A stretch of 64,000 nt of DNA from JAAYBQ01 sp035403465 (GTDB lineage: Bacteria > Spirochaetota > UBA4802 > UBA5550), in contig DAONFG010000010.1 in NCBI GenBank assembly GCA_035403465.1, forward strand, positions 13,381 through 77,380, written 5' to 3'. Below are positions 35,979 through 44,600 of this stretch, in pieces (the stretch's first letter is position 1; each line of letters opens with the position of its first letter). The notes under the pieces are model-generated. The model did no database searches, was not told the origin of the DNA, and saw only the letters and a program-made list of their open reading frames with translations. Position numbers and translations under genes: made by a program.

Positions 35979-36578
35979 CTATTCTGCAGCCAGGTCTTTA
36001 AGTATAATCGCCGCCTTATCGAGCGCACGGCCCCTGTGGCTCAGGCTGTTCTTTTCCTTCATGGAAAGCTGTGCCATGGTTCGCCGTTTTTCAGGGATAA
36101 AGAAAACCGGGTCGTAACCGAAACCGGTATTTCCCTCGGGAGACCGTGTTATTAAACCCTCGCAGGAACCTTCTGTGACAAATTCACGGCCGTCTGGAAG
36201 AACAATTGCAATTGCGCATACGAACCGGGCCTGCCGGGCTTCATCGGGAATATCCTCCATCCTGTGAAGGATGAGCATGTACCGTGCTCTATCATCAAGA
36301 CCCGGTCCGCCGTATCTCGCGGAATATACTCCTGGTTCCCCGTTCAGCGCGTCCACCACGAGTCCCGAGTCATCGGCCATGGAAGCCATGCCTGACATAC
36401 GGCAGATTATTTTAGCCTTGATAAGCGCATTACCTTTAAAGCTATCAGCGTCCTCGGTTATTTCGGGCACAGGTCCCAGGTCAGAAACCGGTATAATTTC
36501 AACGTGGCCAATACCGGAAAATTTTTCCCTGATTTCATCTATCTTGTTCATGTTGGCTGTTGCAGCTACTATTTTCAT
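35979..36578 (-). CDS. rdgB: RdgB/HAM1 non-canonical purine NTP pyrophosphatase
   Basis: This enzyme hydrolyses ITP, dITP and XTP to keep damaged purines out of nucleic acids. The 199-residue protein has ATANMNKIDEIREKF at the N-terminus (usual T-x-N-x-x-K), MADDSGLVVDALNGEPGVYS, and GFGYDPVFFIPEKRRTMAQL, followed by SHRGRAL. All are family signatures. The start overlaps the stop of the GGDEF gene by four bases, and nth follows immediately. Confidence 0.95.
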   Translation of the reverse strand: MKIVAATANMNKIDEIREKFSGIGHVEIIPVSDLGPVPEITEDADSFKGNALIKAKIICRMSGMASMADDSGLVVDALNGEPGVYSARYGGPGLDDRARYMLILHRMEDIPDEARQARFVCAIAIVLPDGREFVTEGSCEGLITRSPEGNTGFGYDPVFFIPEKRRTMAQLSMKEKNSLSHRGRALDKAAIILKDLAAE

Positions 36579-38107
36579 TCCTTTCTCCGTGTTGCGGTTT
36601 TCCTGACTTTAACTGCGGCTGCCTGTTCGGACTCAACCCTGTTTTTACCATTTAATTTGGCCCTGTACAGTGCAGTATCAGCGCGCGATATCACGGAATC
36701 AATGGTGTCACCTTTTGCGTATCCTGAAACTCCGCAGCTGATTGTGACATGAAATGAAGGGTGTTCATTGTCTGTATCATCCGCTGTAAAATCATAGCCG
36801 GCAACAATTTTCCTCAGCCTTTCTGCTGCCATTGCAGATTCATTGGTTCCGGCAGATGTCAGAAGAACAAACTCATCACCGCCCCATCTCACCAGGAGGT
36901 CTGTGAGCCTTTTACTTTCGGTGGCGAGACCGGATATTAATTTAAGCACCTTATCCCCGTCGTTGTGCCCGCGGGCGTCATTAATGGTTTTAAAATCGTC
37001 TATGTCAAAGATTATTATTGAAAACGGGATTCTGTTCCGGTGAAAGGCGTATGCAGCCTTCCTGAAGTGGGCTGAGAACTCCTTCCTGTTGTATGCGCCG
37101 GTCAGTTCGTCGGTAACAGCCATAAGGGTGATTTTTGACTGGAAATAGTTCACCGTGAATATGGCAATCGAGAGAATCAGTAATGATATGATGATGCTAA
37201 GCACGACATTTGTTTTAATATTTTTAATGATCGATTCCATGCGCGACTGTTCATCAATTTCAACAAAAAGGAACCAGTCAAATTCCGGAATTATCCTTGA
37301 TGTGAGCAGAATTTTTTTTCCACCGCTTTCAAATTCATGCAGTGCCGGGTCACCTGAACCTGAAAGTATTGTATCAGCTATAGTAGAAAGTCCCTGAATG
37401 TTTCTTATGTTTACTTTCTCAATCAATGTCCTGTCGGAGTGAAGCTGTATGGTGCCGGATCTGTCTGTCAGGTATATGCTGCACCTGTAAATACTGTTAT
37501 ATGACCTTATCATATCGGCAATGCGATCAAGGTTCAGCCCAACTCCTGTTACGCCAAGCAGCCTGCCGTGGTAATCATTAAGCCTGTGGTTGATGAATAC
37601 AGTGAGTTTGTTGCCGCCGGCTTCGTCTGTATCGACGTCGAGTTCATATTCCCTGTTCGATTTTTTAAAGCTGTAATACCATACGTCGTGCGGATCATTT
37701 TTTGAAATTTTTTTAAGCATCCCGCTGTAATGGTAGTAGTTGTTAGTCTGCCCGGAAACGAAGAAGACAGAGAAAAAATCATATTTATCCTTTATTGTCT
37801 TAAGATATTTCCTGATTAAAACCTTATTCTTTTCGCCGTTAATCGTCCAGTCCTTTAAAAAAGTGTCATTTGCCATTAGCGATGAGATGAAAATCGGCCT
37901 TACGATTTTTGTCTGTATCTCGGAGTAAATATTATCCCTTGTCAGCGGAAGGACACTGTTCATGAGATTCTGCCTCACAGCGGTATGCGAGAACGTATAA
38001 TTCAGCAGGTTGGTTATAACAAATGCAGCGGCAAGAATAACTGAAAGCGATATGATCATCCGGCTTTTAATCGACGTGTTTTTCAGTATCCATTTAAAAA
38101 TCATCAT
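36575..38107 (-). CDS. Membrane diguanylate cyclase with extracytoplasmic sensor
   Basis: This protein makes c-di-GMP from two GTP. It has 510 residues: a membrane helix near 17-42, a periplasmic PDC/Cache-like sensor (~45-295, with DVWYYSFKKSNREYELDVDT and GVTGVGLNLDRIADMI), a second helix (~300-322), and a GGDEF domain (~335-500). The active site is GGDEF at 409-413. An inhibitory I-site RLTD sits at 400-403, five residues upstream, so product feedback is expected. It is translationally coupled to rdgB. The PilZ protein at 7702 is a possible effector. Confidence 0.93.
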   Translation of the reverse strand: MMIFKWILKNTSIKSRMIISLSVILAAAFVITNLLNYTFSHTAVRQNLMNSVLPLTRDNIYSEIQTKIVRPIFISSLMANDTFLKDWTINGEKNKVLIRKYLKTIKDKYDFFSVFFVSGQTNNYYHYSGMLKKISKNDPHDVWYYSFKKSNREYELDVDTDEAGGNKLTVFINHRLNDYHGRLLGVTGVGLNLDRIADMIRSYNSIYRCSIYLTDRSGTIQLHSDRTLIEKVNIRNIQGLSTIADTILSGSGDPALHEFESGGKKILLTSRIIPEFDWFLFVEIDEQSRMESIIKNIKTNVVLSIIISLLILSIAIFTVNYFQSKITLMAVTDELTGAYNRKEFSAHFRKAAYAFHRNRIPFSIIIFDIDDFKTINDARGHNDGDKVLKLISGLATESKRLTDLLVRWGGDEFVLLTSAGTNESAMAAERLRKIVAGYDFTADDTDNEHPSFHVTISCGVSGYAKGDTIDSVISRADTALYRAKLNGKNRVESEQAAAVKVRKTATRRKE

Positions 38108-38394
38108 AAAGCCCCTGTGCTTTAACTTTTCTTACCGCCTGGAGATACGGGATCAATTTATTGATAAAACACTTAATGTGCAACCAGTAATAATTCATTA
38201 AAACATTTTTTTAAAATTCCGGGATATCCGCATTTATTTATATATAAAGTTGAAGTATCAGCAGTTTGTCAGTATTAATAATATATGCACAGTTGTAAAA
38301 GGACCACTCCATTCCGGGTCATGTTCGGGATAATGCGGAATTACCGGGGCTGCTGCGGAAGATAATAGAATTAATCTTTTTGAAGAGATAATTA

Positions 38395-40506
38395 ATGAAC
38401 AGACTATGGGAAAATAACGTTAACCTGAAAAAGATCATCTACTGGATGATAAAAATATTTATCCCCAATGTCGTGCTTGCTGTGTATATTATCGGTCTTC
38501 TCATGTTTGCGGAGAATGTCAGCAAAACAACGTATATCATGCTCATCTCGGGTATGATCGTTTATTTCATAACAAGGCTCTACTTTTATTATTACAGGGT
38601 CGGATTCTTTTTATGGAACAATCTGAAAAACCTGAGACAGATAGTTGATGAGTTTAAAAAAGGTAAATTCGTTCTAAACGAAACACAGATAAAACAGAGC
38701 GATGATATTTCCAATGTGATGAAGGAACTCCTGACCGTGGGCAAGCAGTTTGATTCCATCGTATCATCACAGAGCGATGAACTGAAAAAATACCATGAAA
38801 TATACAGTCACATAATCTGCTCGATCAATTCATACTTTATAGTCATAGACAGAAAAGACAGGATCCTGTACGCAAACGAAGGCTTCTGCAAGAAGTTCGG
38901 TATCGATGGAAAAAATATCACCGGGAAAGGGCTTAACAGTATCTTTTACTTCGTAAACACGCGTCTTAAAATTGGGATCAGCCATGTCCTGGGCGAACAC
39001 AGTACTGATGCAGTTGTTTTGAAAAATGTTCACCTGATGTCTATAAACAGAAAGTCGATGATCGCAGATCTGAAAATTTCAGGAATGATGGTTAATGGCG
39101 AAGAGCAGGCTGTAATTATTATTGATGATATAACTGACAGGTTCAGCAAGGACTACCATGCATCCATACTCAGTCACCTCTCTGAAACAATGCGCGACGA
39201 GAAGGAGACTGACAGTATCTTTTATAACATACTCGTGGGGGTTACGTCGGGTTCGGGCCTGGGCTTCAACAGGGCCATGCTCTTCATAGCCGAGGATGAT
39301 GTTCTCATCGGCAGAATGGCGGTGGGGCCGGATTCATTTGAAGAGGCAATAGAGATATGGAACTCGCTTTCGTCATCCGATGTGGATACTGTATCAGCGT
39401 TCCCCAGCGATATAAAAAAGGGCAAACTGCTTGATAAGGTCAGATCCTTCAGGGTCAGCCTTTCAAAGGAAAATTTATTTGTCGTTGCTTTTAGAAATAT
39501 GGAGAGGATTCACGTTAAAAATGCCCAGTCAGACAGCAGGATTGATGAGGACATGAAAAAATTTATGGAGGTTGATGAGTTTATTATAATGCCGCTGATC
39601 TCCCTCAATAAATCGATCGGTGTAATTGTTGCAGACAACAAGTACAACATGACAGGCATCTCAACCCAGAGCATAGACCTCCTCTCGGTGTTTTCATTCC
39701 AGGCGGCGTTTCTGATCGAGAGCTACCTTAACCTTGTCGATGTGAAAAAGGAGATGAAGCGCCTTGAAGAGAGACAGGAGGCTATAGTCGAATCGGAAAA
39801 GATGGCGGCGGTGGGCAGAATAGCATCGCACATCGCACATGAGATACGCAACCCTCTTGTCACCATGGGCGGCTATGCGAAGAGGATACTCAAGCATGCT
39901 GCAGAGGGCGACGTCGACATGAAAAAAGTTGTGAAGTCTGCTGATATTATTTTCAGGGAGTCCGAACGCCTGGAAAAAACTCTCTCCAATGTCATGGATT
40001 TTACAAAGCCCTCAAAATATATAAAAGAATTCAATGACATCAACCATATTATCAGGGACACATATATACTTCTGAAAAATGTTTTATTTGAAAGAAATAT
40101 CAAGATCAGGATGGACCTTAATGATAACCTGCCGGGCGTCAAGTCCGACTTTAACCAGATGAAACAGGTGTTCCTGAACCTGTTTCAGAATGCAATTGAT
40201 GCTACTCCTGAACGGGGGAAGATTGAAATAATCACAGAATTTGATGAATCCTGGGTAAAAATAACAGTGAGGGACAGTGGTACAGGGATTATGACAGAAA
40301 ATCCGGATATTATTTTTGAACCATTTTTTACTACCAAGATTACCGGTGTAGGCCTGGGACTTGCAAATGTTAAAAAAATTATCAAGGACCATGGCGGTAA
40401 AATCAAGGCACTGAACAGGACTGAGGGCGGAGCCGAATTCCAGATAAAACTGCCCATACCTGCCGCAGAACAAAAAAGCGGCGATGATGAAAAAAACGAT
40501 AATTAA
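38395..40506 (+). CDS. Sensor histidine kinase with PAS and GAF-like domains
   Basis: This 703-residue kinase starts with two membrane helices (~15-40 and ~48-65). A PAS domain follows (~135-245, IDRKDRILYANEGFCKKFGI), then a GAF-like region (~260-450). The dimerisation helix has phospho-His482 in IASHIAHEIRNPLVTMGG. The ATP-binding domain has the N-box LNLFQNAIDATP, G1 RDSGTGI and G2 GVGLGLANVKK. It pairs with the receiver gene 105 bases downstream. The first loop between helices is short, so the signal may be cytoplasmic. The 287-base upstream gap (38108-38394) shows no clear promoter. Confidence 0.94.
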   Translation: MNRLWENNVNLKKIIYWMIKIFIPNVVLAVYIIGLLMFAENVSKTTYIMLISGMIVYFITRLYFYYYRVGFFLWNNLKNLRQIVDEFKKGKFVLNETQIKQSDDISNVMKELLTVGKQFDSIVSSQSDELKKYHEIYSHIICSINSYFIVIDRKDRILYANEGFCKKFGIDGKNITGKGLNSIFYFVNTRLKIGISHVLGEHSTDAVVLKNVHLMSINRKSMIADLKISGMMVNGEEQAVIIIDDITDRFSKDYHASILSHLSETMRDEKETDSIFYNILVGVTSGSGLGFNRAMLFIAEDDVLIGRMAVGPDSFEEAIEIWNSLSSSDVDTVSAFPSDIKKGKLLDKVRSFRVSLSKENLFVVAFRNMERIHVKNAQSDSRIDEDMKKFMEVDEFIIMPLISLNKSIGVIVADNKYNMTGISTQSIDLLSVFSFQAAFLIESYLNLVDVKKEMKRLEERQEAIVESEKMAAVGRIASHIAHEIRNPLVTMGGYAKRILKHAAEGDVDMKKVVKSADIIFRESERLEKTLSNVMDFTKPSKYIKEFNDINHIIRDTYILLKNVLFERNIKIRMDLNDNLPGVKSDFNQMKQVFLNLFQNAIDATPERGKIEIITEFDESWVKITVRDSGTGIMTENPDIIFEPFFTTKITGVGLGLANVKKIIKDHGGKIKALNRTEGGAEFQIKLPIPAAEQKSGDDEKNDN

Positions 40507-40611
40507 ATTTGAAATTTCCATTAAAAAAAGTAAATTTCAATAGGGCAGGCATAAACAGTTATAGTACAAGGGAATTATGGCCTCCCGTAAAATTAAACCC
40601 GGGTGAAACAT

Positions 40612-40968
40612 ATGGCAAAACTGTTAATTGTAGAAGATGAAGAGAGCCTCCGCGACCTGTACGCAGAGGAACTTGAAGAGTCGGGATTCGAAGTGTCGAG
40701 AGCATCAAACGGTAAAGAGGCCATGGACCTTGTGCGCAAAAAAGATTTTGACCTTGTTATCATGGACATCCGTATGCCCGAGATGGATGGAATTGAAACC
40801 CTGGGTAAGGTTATTTCTCTTGAGCGGAAAATTCCCGTGATAATCTATACCGCGTACTCCAACTACAAGAGCAATTTTATGACATGGACAGCGGATGCGT
40901 ACCTTACAAAGTCCTCAAATCTTGATGAACTTAAAGGCAAGATAAACGAGCTGCTTGCTACGGCCTGA
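40612..40968 (+). CDS. Single-domain response regulator
   Basis: This 118-residue protein is a lone receiver domain. The acidic pocket is Glu8-Asp9-Glu10 (VEDEES), phospho-Asp52 is in VIMDIRMPEMDG, the switch Thr is Thr80 in IIYTAYS, and the conserved Lys is Lys100 in YLTKSSN. There is no output domain, so it acts by protein contact or as a phosphorelay intermediate. The ATG at 40612 is chosen over an in-frame GTG nine bases upstream. It follows the histidine kinase gene. Its 3' end overlaps the converging queD by 11 bases. Confidence 0.93.
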   Translation: MAKLLIVEDEESLRDLYAEELEESGFEVSRASNGKEAMDLVRKKDFDLVIMDIRMPEMDGIETLGKVISLERKIPVIIYTAYSNYKSNFMTWTADAYLTKSSNLDELKGKINELLATA

Positions 40969-41359
40969 TTTCCGGGTAGAATGTGCAGCTCGATGTCTGT
41001 GACTCCCAGACGGTCACAGAGAATACTGTGACGTCATGAAATTCTTCACTTATAGCCGACTGAACCTCTGTGCAGATATGTTCAGCAATATTTTCTGAAC
41101 TCGGATTGATACTGTTGAACGGCGGCGTATCGTTCAGGTTTACATGATCAAGCCTTGAAAGGACCTCTTTCAGTTTATTTTTCAGTATTCCGAAATCTAC
41201 AAGAAGCCCGATATTATCAAGCCTGCTGCCCGTAACCCGCAGTTTTACACGCCAGTTGTGGCCGTGAATATTTTCGCACCTGCCCATGTAGCCCCTGAGC
41301 TGGTGTGCAGATGAAAAGTGGTCTTCAACTGTAAGTTCGTATCTCTTCATATTGCGCAT
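40958..41359 (-). CDS. queD: 6-carboxy-5,6,7,8-tetrahydropterin synthase family (QueD)
   Basis: QueD converts dihydroneopterin triphosphate to 6-carboxytetrahydropterin in queuosine/preQ0 synthesis. The 133-residue protein has the zinc ligands His19 (SSAHQL), His32 and His34 (NIHGHNW), and catalytic Cys28 in GRCEN. DHVNLN and the C-terminal VTVWES with the substrate Glu also fit. Other queuosine genes are not in the window. The start at 41359 is taken; an ATG at 41350 (MKRYELT) is equally likely. It follows the DegT-family gene by six bases. Confidence 0.9.
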   Translation of the reverse strand: MRNMKRYELTVEDHFSSAHQLRGYMGRCENIHGHNWRVKLRVTGSRLDNIGLLVDFGILKNKLKEVLSRLDHVNLNDTPPFNSINPSSENIAEHICTEVQSAISEEFHDVTVFSVTVWESQTSSCTFYPEIRP

Positions 41360-41365
41360 CGCCTG

Positions 41366-42400
41366 TTATATGAAAGCTGCCAGCGATTTTGCGATCTTGT
41401 CGATCTCTTTTTTGGTCAGTGTCGGGTAAAGCGGAAGCGAAAAAAGTTTCTTCGATAGCCGGTCGGCGTTGGGATAGTCAAATCCCTTGAGGCCAAGCAG
41501 TGCATGAAGCGGTACAGGTACTGTACGTTCGAGCTCTATGCCGTTTTTTTTCCAGTACTTGTCAAGGCGGTCGGCGGGCGAATCAAAGAGTACCGGGAAC
41601 GACTGGTACGCGAACGAATCGCTGTACGGGAATACAGGTTTATGCGTTGTTATCCGCAGAGACTCATAATACTTGAGTGCAATCTCCCTGCGCCTGCGGA
41701 TGAAATCCTTGAGCTTCATGACCTGTGATATGCCCATGGCTCCCTGGAGGTCGGTCATGGTGAAGTCAAATCCGGGTGTGTCATCAGTCCCGCTCCGCAT
41801 TTCGCGCATGACTGAAAAGTACTTTGAGTTGCTTGTGAGCACGATCCCGCCGTTTCCTGTTGTTATGATCATTGACGGGGCGAACGACGCAACCGCGAAC
41901 GCGGCGTATGATCCCGCAGGCTTTTCGTTAACCTCTGTCCCTATGGAATGCGATATATCCACGATAACCGGGACACCTGCGTCCTGGAGTCCTTCAGTTT
42001 CGGCATGGAACCCGCACGAATCAGATAAAATAACCGCCTTTGTCTTTTCCGTAATTTTTTCTTTAATCTGTTCAACCGACGGGAATACCGAACTCTGCGA
42101 TGAGTCAACTATAACCGGTTTGCCGCCAGTCAGCTTCATGGCACTCAGGGGAGCCGCTGAATAAAATGACGGGATGATCACTTCGTCTTCCGGGGAGATG
42201 TCAAGCGCCCTGAAAATGAGGATATATGCTGAAACCAGTGAGTTTACTGCAAGAGGATATTTGAGCGTAGTAATGTCGGACACCGCGCTTTCAAATGTCT
42301 TTACAGGGCTTCCGGTATTCAGTTCGTCATGGATCATGCAGTCAAGGACCCCTTCAAGGTCTTTGCGTGTTATCGTGGGTTTGCTTGATACTATTTTCAT
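41366..42400 (-). CDS. DegT/DnrJ/EryC1 aminotransferase-fold protein lacking the PLP lysine
   Basis: This 344-residue protein has the fold pattern of PLP-dependent sugar aminotransferases: a GSP...FESAV start, EVIIPSFYSAAP, PVIVDISHSIGTE with the cofactor Asp, and RRREIALKYYESL near the end. The Schiff-base lysine is absent: where family members have H-P-T-K-N-I-T-T-G-E-G-G, this protein has APSMIITTGNGG, with Met177 in the Lys position (ATG at 41870-41872). Glu is also changed to Asn. Known relatives without Lys (for example ColD, with His) are dehydratases. Here Met cannot take either role, so this is either a non-catalytic binding protein or an enzyme with different chemistry. It shares a likely operon with queD. 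Confidence 0.82.
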   Translation of the reverse strand: MKIVSSKPTITRKDLEGVLDCMIHDELNTGSPVKTFESAVSDITTLKYPLAVNSLVSAYILIFRALDISPEDEVIIPSFYSAAPLSAMKLTGGKPVIVDSSQSSVFPSVEQIKEKITEKTKAVILSDSCGFHAETEGLQDAGVPVIVDISHSIGTEVNEKPAGSYAAFAVASFAPSMIITTGNGGIVLTSNSKYFSVMREMRSGTDDTPGFDFTMTDLQGAMGISQVMKLKDFIRRRREIALKYYESLRITTHKPVFPYSDSFAYQSFPVLFDSPADRLDKYWKKNGIELERTVPVPLHALLGLKGFDYPNADRLSKKLFSLPLYPTLTKKEIDKIAKSLAAFI

Positions 42401-42716
42401 CTATTCCTCTTTCCGTTATGGCGCATATTACAGCCACCTGTTATCAGGGACGTCTTTAATAATAATATACCGGATTAATATTCTGTCATCCCCGGGAAAG
42501 CGGGGATCCATAATGTTATTAAGTTTTTACAGGTGTAAGAATGAATTCCCGCCTTCGCGGGAATGACATTTATACCGATAGGTTCTTCGGAAATTACTTC
42601 ACTCCACTCCTGTCAGGTCAAGAAATTTTGCGACATAAAGTCATTAAAAAAGTAAAGGGCATAAAGCTAAATTCCGATATAATAAACAGGTGTTTATATA
42701 TTCGGAGGTTTTTACA
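42401..42716. other. 316-base gap between divergent DegT-like and rlpA genes
   Basis: The region contains a TGTCATTCCCG-type inverted repeat (42484-42568) and AT-rich DNA. GGAGG at 42704-42708 is the ribosome site of the RlpA gene. No clear promoter pair was found. Confidence 0.45.
42484..42568. repeat. TGTCATTCCCG-type inverted repeat, copy 2
   Basis: The element runs from TGTCATCCCCGGGAAAGCGG to CCGCCTTCGCGGGAATGACA. Each end is itself a small hairpin, and the two ends are mutually complementary. It matches the elements at 19281 and 63899. Confidence 0.75.
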
Positions 42717-43769
42717 ATGAAGAGTTTCATGAAAAGTACGGTTTTTATCATCTCCGGTCTTCTGATTTTTATCATGCTTGCGGGGTGCACACCGGGCAAG
42801 GCGCAGACAAGGGGAAATGATTACGCTGGCAGCTTTGACAGCGAAAATTATGATGAATTTGACAGGGAAGCGGGCGGCGACGAGATTCCCGCATATACTG
42901 AAAATAAAAATACAGATAAACGTGACAGCTCCGCCCGCAAAGAGAAGAAGTCTGAGGAAAAAACAGCCAGGGTTAAATCCGGTGCGGTTAAGGATGAGAG
43001 TGAAGATTTTTCATACAATGAAAAGGAACCGGCTGGCGACAGGGGCGTTGCTGATGATGATAACAGCTACGAGTCCGGGGCAAACGCCGATTACGACAGG
43101 GCTGAAAATTATTACCAGAAGGGATACGCGTCATGGTACGGCAGGGAGTTTCATGGAAAGACAACAGCCTCGGGTGAAAAGTTCGACATGAATCTTTTAA
43201 CTGCGGCGCATAAGACTCTTCCGTTTGGAACAATCGTTGAAGTAACCAACCTTGAAAACGGAAAGACCGTGAAGCTGAAGGTAAATGACAGGGGCCCATA
43301 CAGGGGCAACAGGATTATTGACCTTTCATTCAATGCTGCGCGTGAACTTGAAATGATAAAAAAAGGTGAAGTGAAAGTCGGGATCAGGATTATAAAGATG
43401 GGTGATAATTCTGCCGCAAATGATACGGGCAGGAAGAAAAATGAATATGTTGAACCTGTATCGGATGAGGAGTACCCCTACCAGGAGGATAAACCGGTTA
43501 AAAAGGAGACCGTTGTCAAAGATGGAGGGTATGATGAATACTCCGGGGATTATGACAGTATGAAGCTCCAGGCGGGCGCCTTCTATTCAAGAAAGAACGC
43601 GCAGTCGCAGAAGGAGATTATTGAAGGTCTGACAGACAGGCCCGTGAAGATTATTCAGGACGGCGAATATTTTAAAATACGAATAGAAGGAATAAAAAGT
43701 AAAAAGGAACTGGATCATATAAAGGAAATGCTGAATTCGGAAAACATCCAGTCTTTCTCTGTTGAGTAG
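42717..43769 (+). CDS. RlpA-like lipoprotein with SPOR-type C-terminus
   Basis: This 350-residue lipoprotein has a signal peptide ending in LAGC (Cys24), then a ~115-residue hydrophilic linker. A double-psi beta-barrel follows (~140-225: GYASWYGREFHGKTTASGEK, LPFGTIVEVTNLENGKTVK, VNDRGPYRGNRIIDLS), the domain of RlpA lytic transglycosylases that cut denuded glycan. The C-terminal ~75 residues are SPOR-like (MKLQAGAFYSRKNAQSQKEI). The ATG at 42717 has a perfect GGAGG. It would act at the septum or wall. A palindromic terminator follows. Confidence 0.9.
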   Translation: MKSFMKSTVFIISGLLIFIMLAGCTPGKAQTRGNDYAGSFDSENYDEFDREAGGDEIPAYTENKNTDKRDSSARKEKKSEEKTARVKSGAVKDESEDFSYNEKEPAGDRGVADDDNSYESGANADYDRAENYYQKGYASWYGREFHGKTTASGEKFDMNLLTAAHKTLPFGTIVEVTNLENGKTVKLKVNDRGPYRGNRIIDLSFNAARELEMIKKGEVKVGIRIIKMGDNSAANDTGRKKNEYVEPVSDEEYPYQEDKPVKKETVVKDGGYDEYSGDYDSMKLQAGAFYSRKNAQSQKEIIEGLTDRPVKIIQDGEYFKIRIEGIKSKKELDHIKEMLNSENIQSFSVE

Positions 43770-43791
43770 AGATTAGCATGTTTTAATAAAT

Positions 43792-43817
43792 AAAAAAGGG
43801 GGCATGCCCCCTTTTTT
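43792..43817. terminator. Bidirectional terminator closing the aro operon and rlpA
   Basis: A perfect 26-base palindrome: six A, five G, CATG, five C, six T. It works as an intrinsic terminator in both directions. It separates the converging RlpA gene (plus) and tyrA (minus), so it marks the 3' end of the eight-gene aromatic operon. Confidence 0.93.
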
Positions 43818-43826
43818 ATTTCCCGC

Positions 43827-44600
43827 TTACTTTATGTTCTCCCGCAGCTTATGCAGAAACTTGGTCATTTCATCAGTGTCCCTGTCCTTTATTATGTGGG
43901 TGAGGTATGAAAGCTGCGAGTTTATGCTTTCAATCTGCTTCAGTGTGTACGGGTTGAACAGAATCTCCGAGAGCAGGTAGTCATCTTCAGACAGGAGCCC
44001 CTTCGCTATCTCCATGTGCTTCTTGAAAGTTGTTCCCGGAACGTCTATTTTTTTCATGCATGCGGCAAATACAAGGGTTGATGCAAAAGGTGTCGAAAGT
44101 GAGTAGGCGATCACGCTGTCATGCTCGTCAAACGAGTATTCGTACAGGCCGAGTTTAAGCGAGCTGTAAAGGTTATGAAAGAATTTTTTACCTTCAGCGT
44201 CGGACTCTGAGATTATTATGGCGCTCTCACTGCTCAGGTTACGCACATTCCCGAAAGTCGGTCCAAACATGGGGTGTGTTGAAACAAACCGCATTCCGGT
44301 TTTTTTATAGTATTCATCAAGCCCGTTTTTAACAGACGCAATGTCCGAAAGGATGCATCCCTTTGGCAGGAGCGGAATGACCTGGTCAAATACCTTCTCG
44401 GTTGCCTGGAGGCTTACACAGTTAATGAACATGTCAGGTTTGAATGCCTTAACTTCGTCAACATTCAGAAAACGTTTTACATTGAAAAAGTATTTAAGCT
44501 TTTTCGGATCAGTGTCAAATACCGCAACTTCATGATCATGGCAAAGTTCCTCTGTGAGCCAGCTTCCCATCCTGCCGGCCCCTAATATAAATATTTTCAT
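43827..44600 (-). CDS. tyrA: Prephenate dehydrogenase
   Basis: This enzyme oxidatively decarboxylates prephenate to 4-hydroxyphenylpyruvate, the tyrosine precursor. The 257-residue protein has an NAD(P) site GAGRMG at residues 7-12, CILSDIASVKNGL, and THPMFGPTFGN with the active-site His. There is no fused chorismate mutase and no ACT domain, so feedback inhibition through those is not expected. It is the last gene of the operon. Its ATG overlaps the pheA stop by four bases, and the terminator starts ten bases after its stop. Confidence 0.92.
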   Translation of the reverse strand: MKIFILGAGRMGSWLTEELCHDHEVAVFDTDPKKLKYFFNVKRFLNVDEVKAFKPDMFINCVSLQATEKVFDQVIPLLPKGCILSDIASVKNGLDEYYKKTGMRFVSTHPMFGPTFGNVRNLSSESAIIISESDAEGKKFFHNLYSSLKLGLYEYSFDEHDSVIAYSLSTPFASTLVFAACMKKIDVPGTTFKKHMEIAKGLLSEDDYLLSEILFNPYTLKQIESINSQLSYLTHIIKDRDTDEMTKFLHKLRENIK

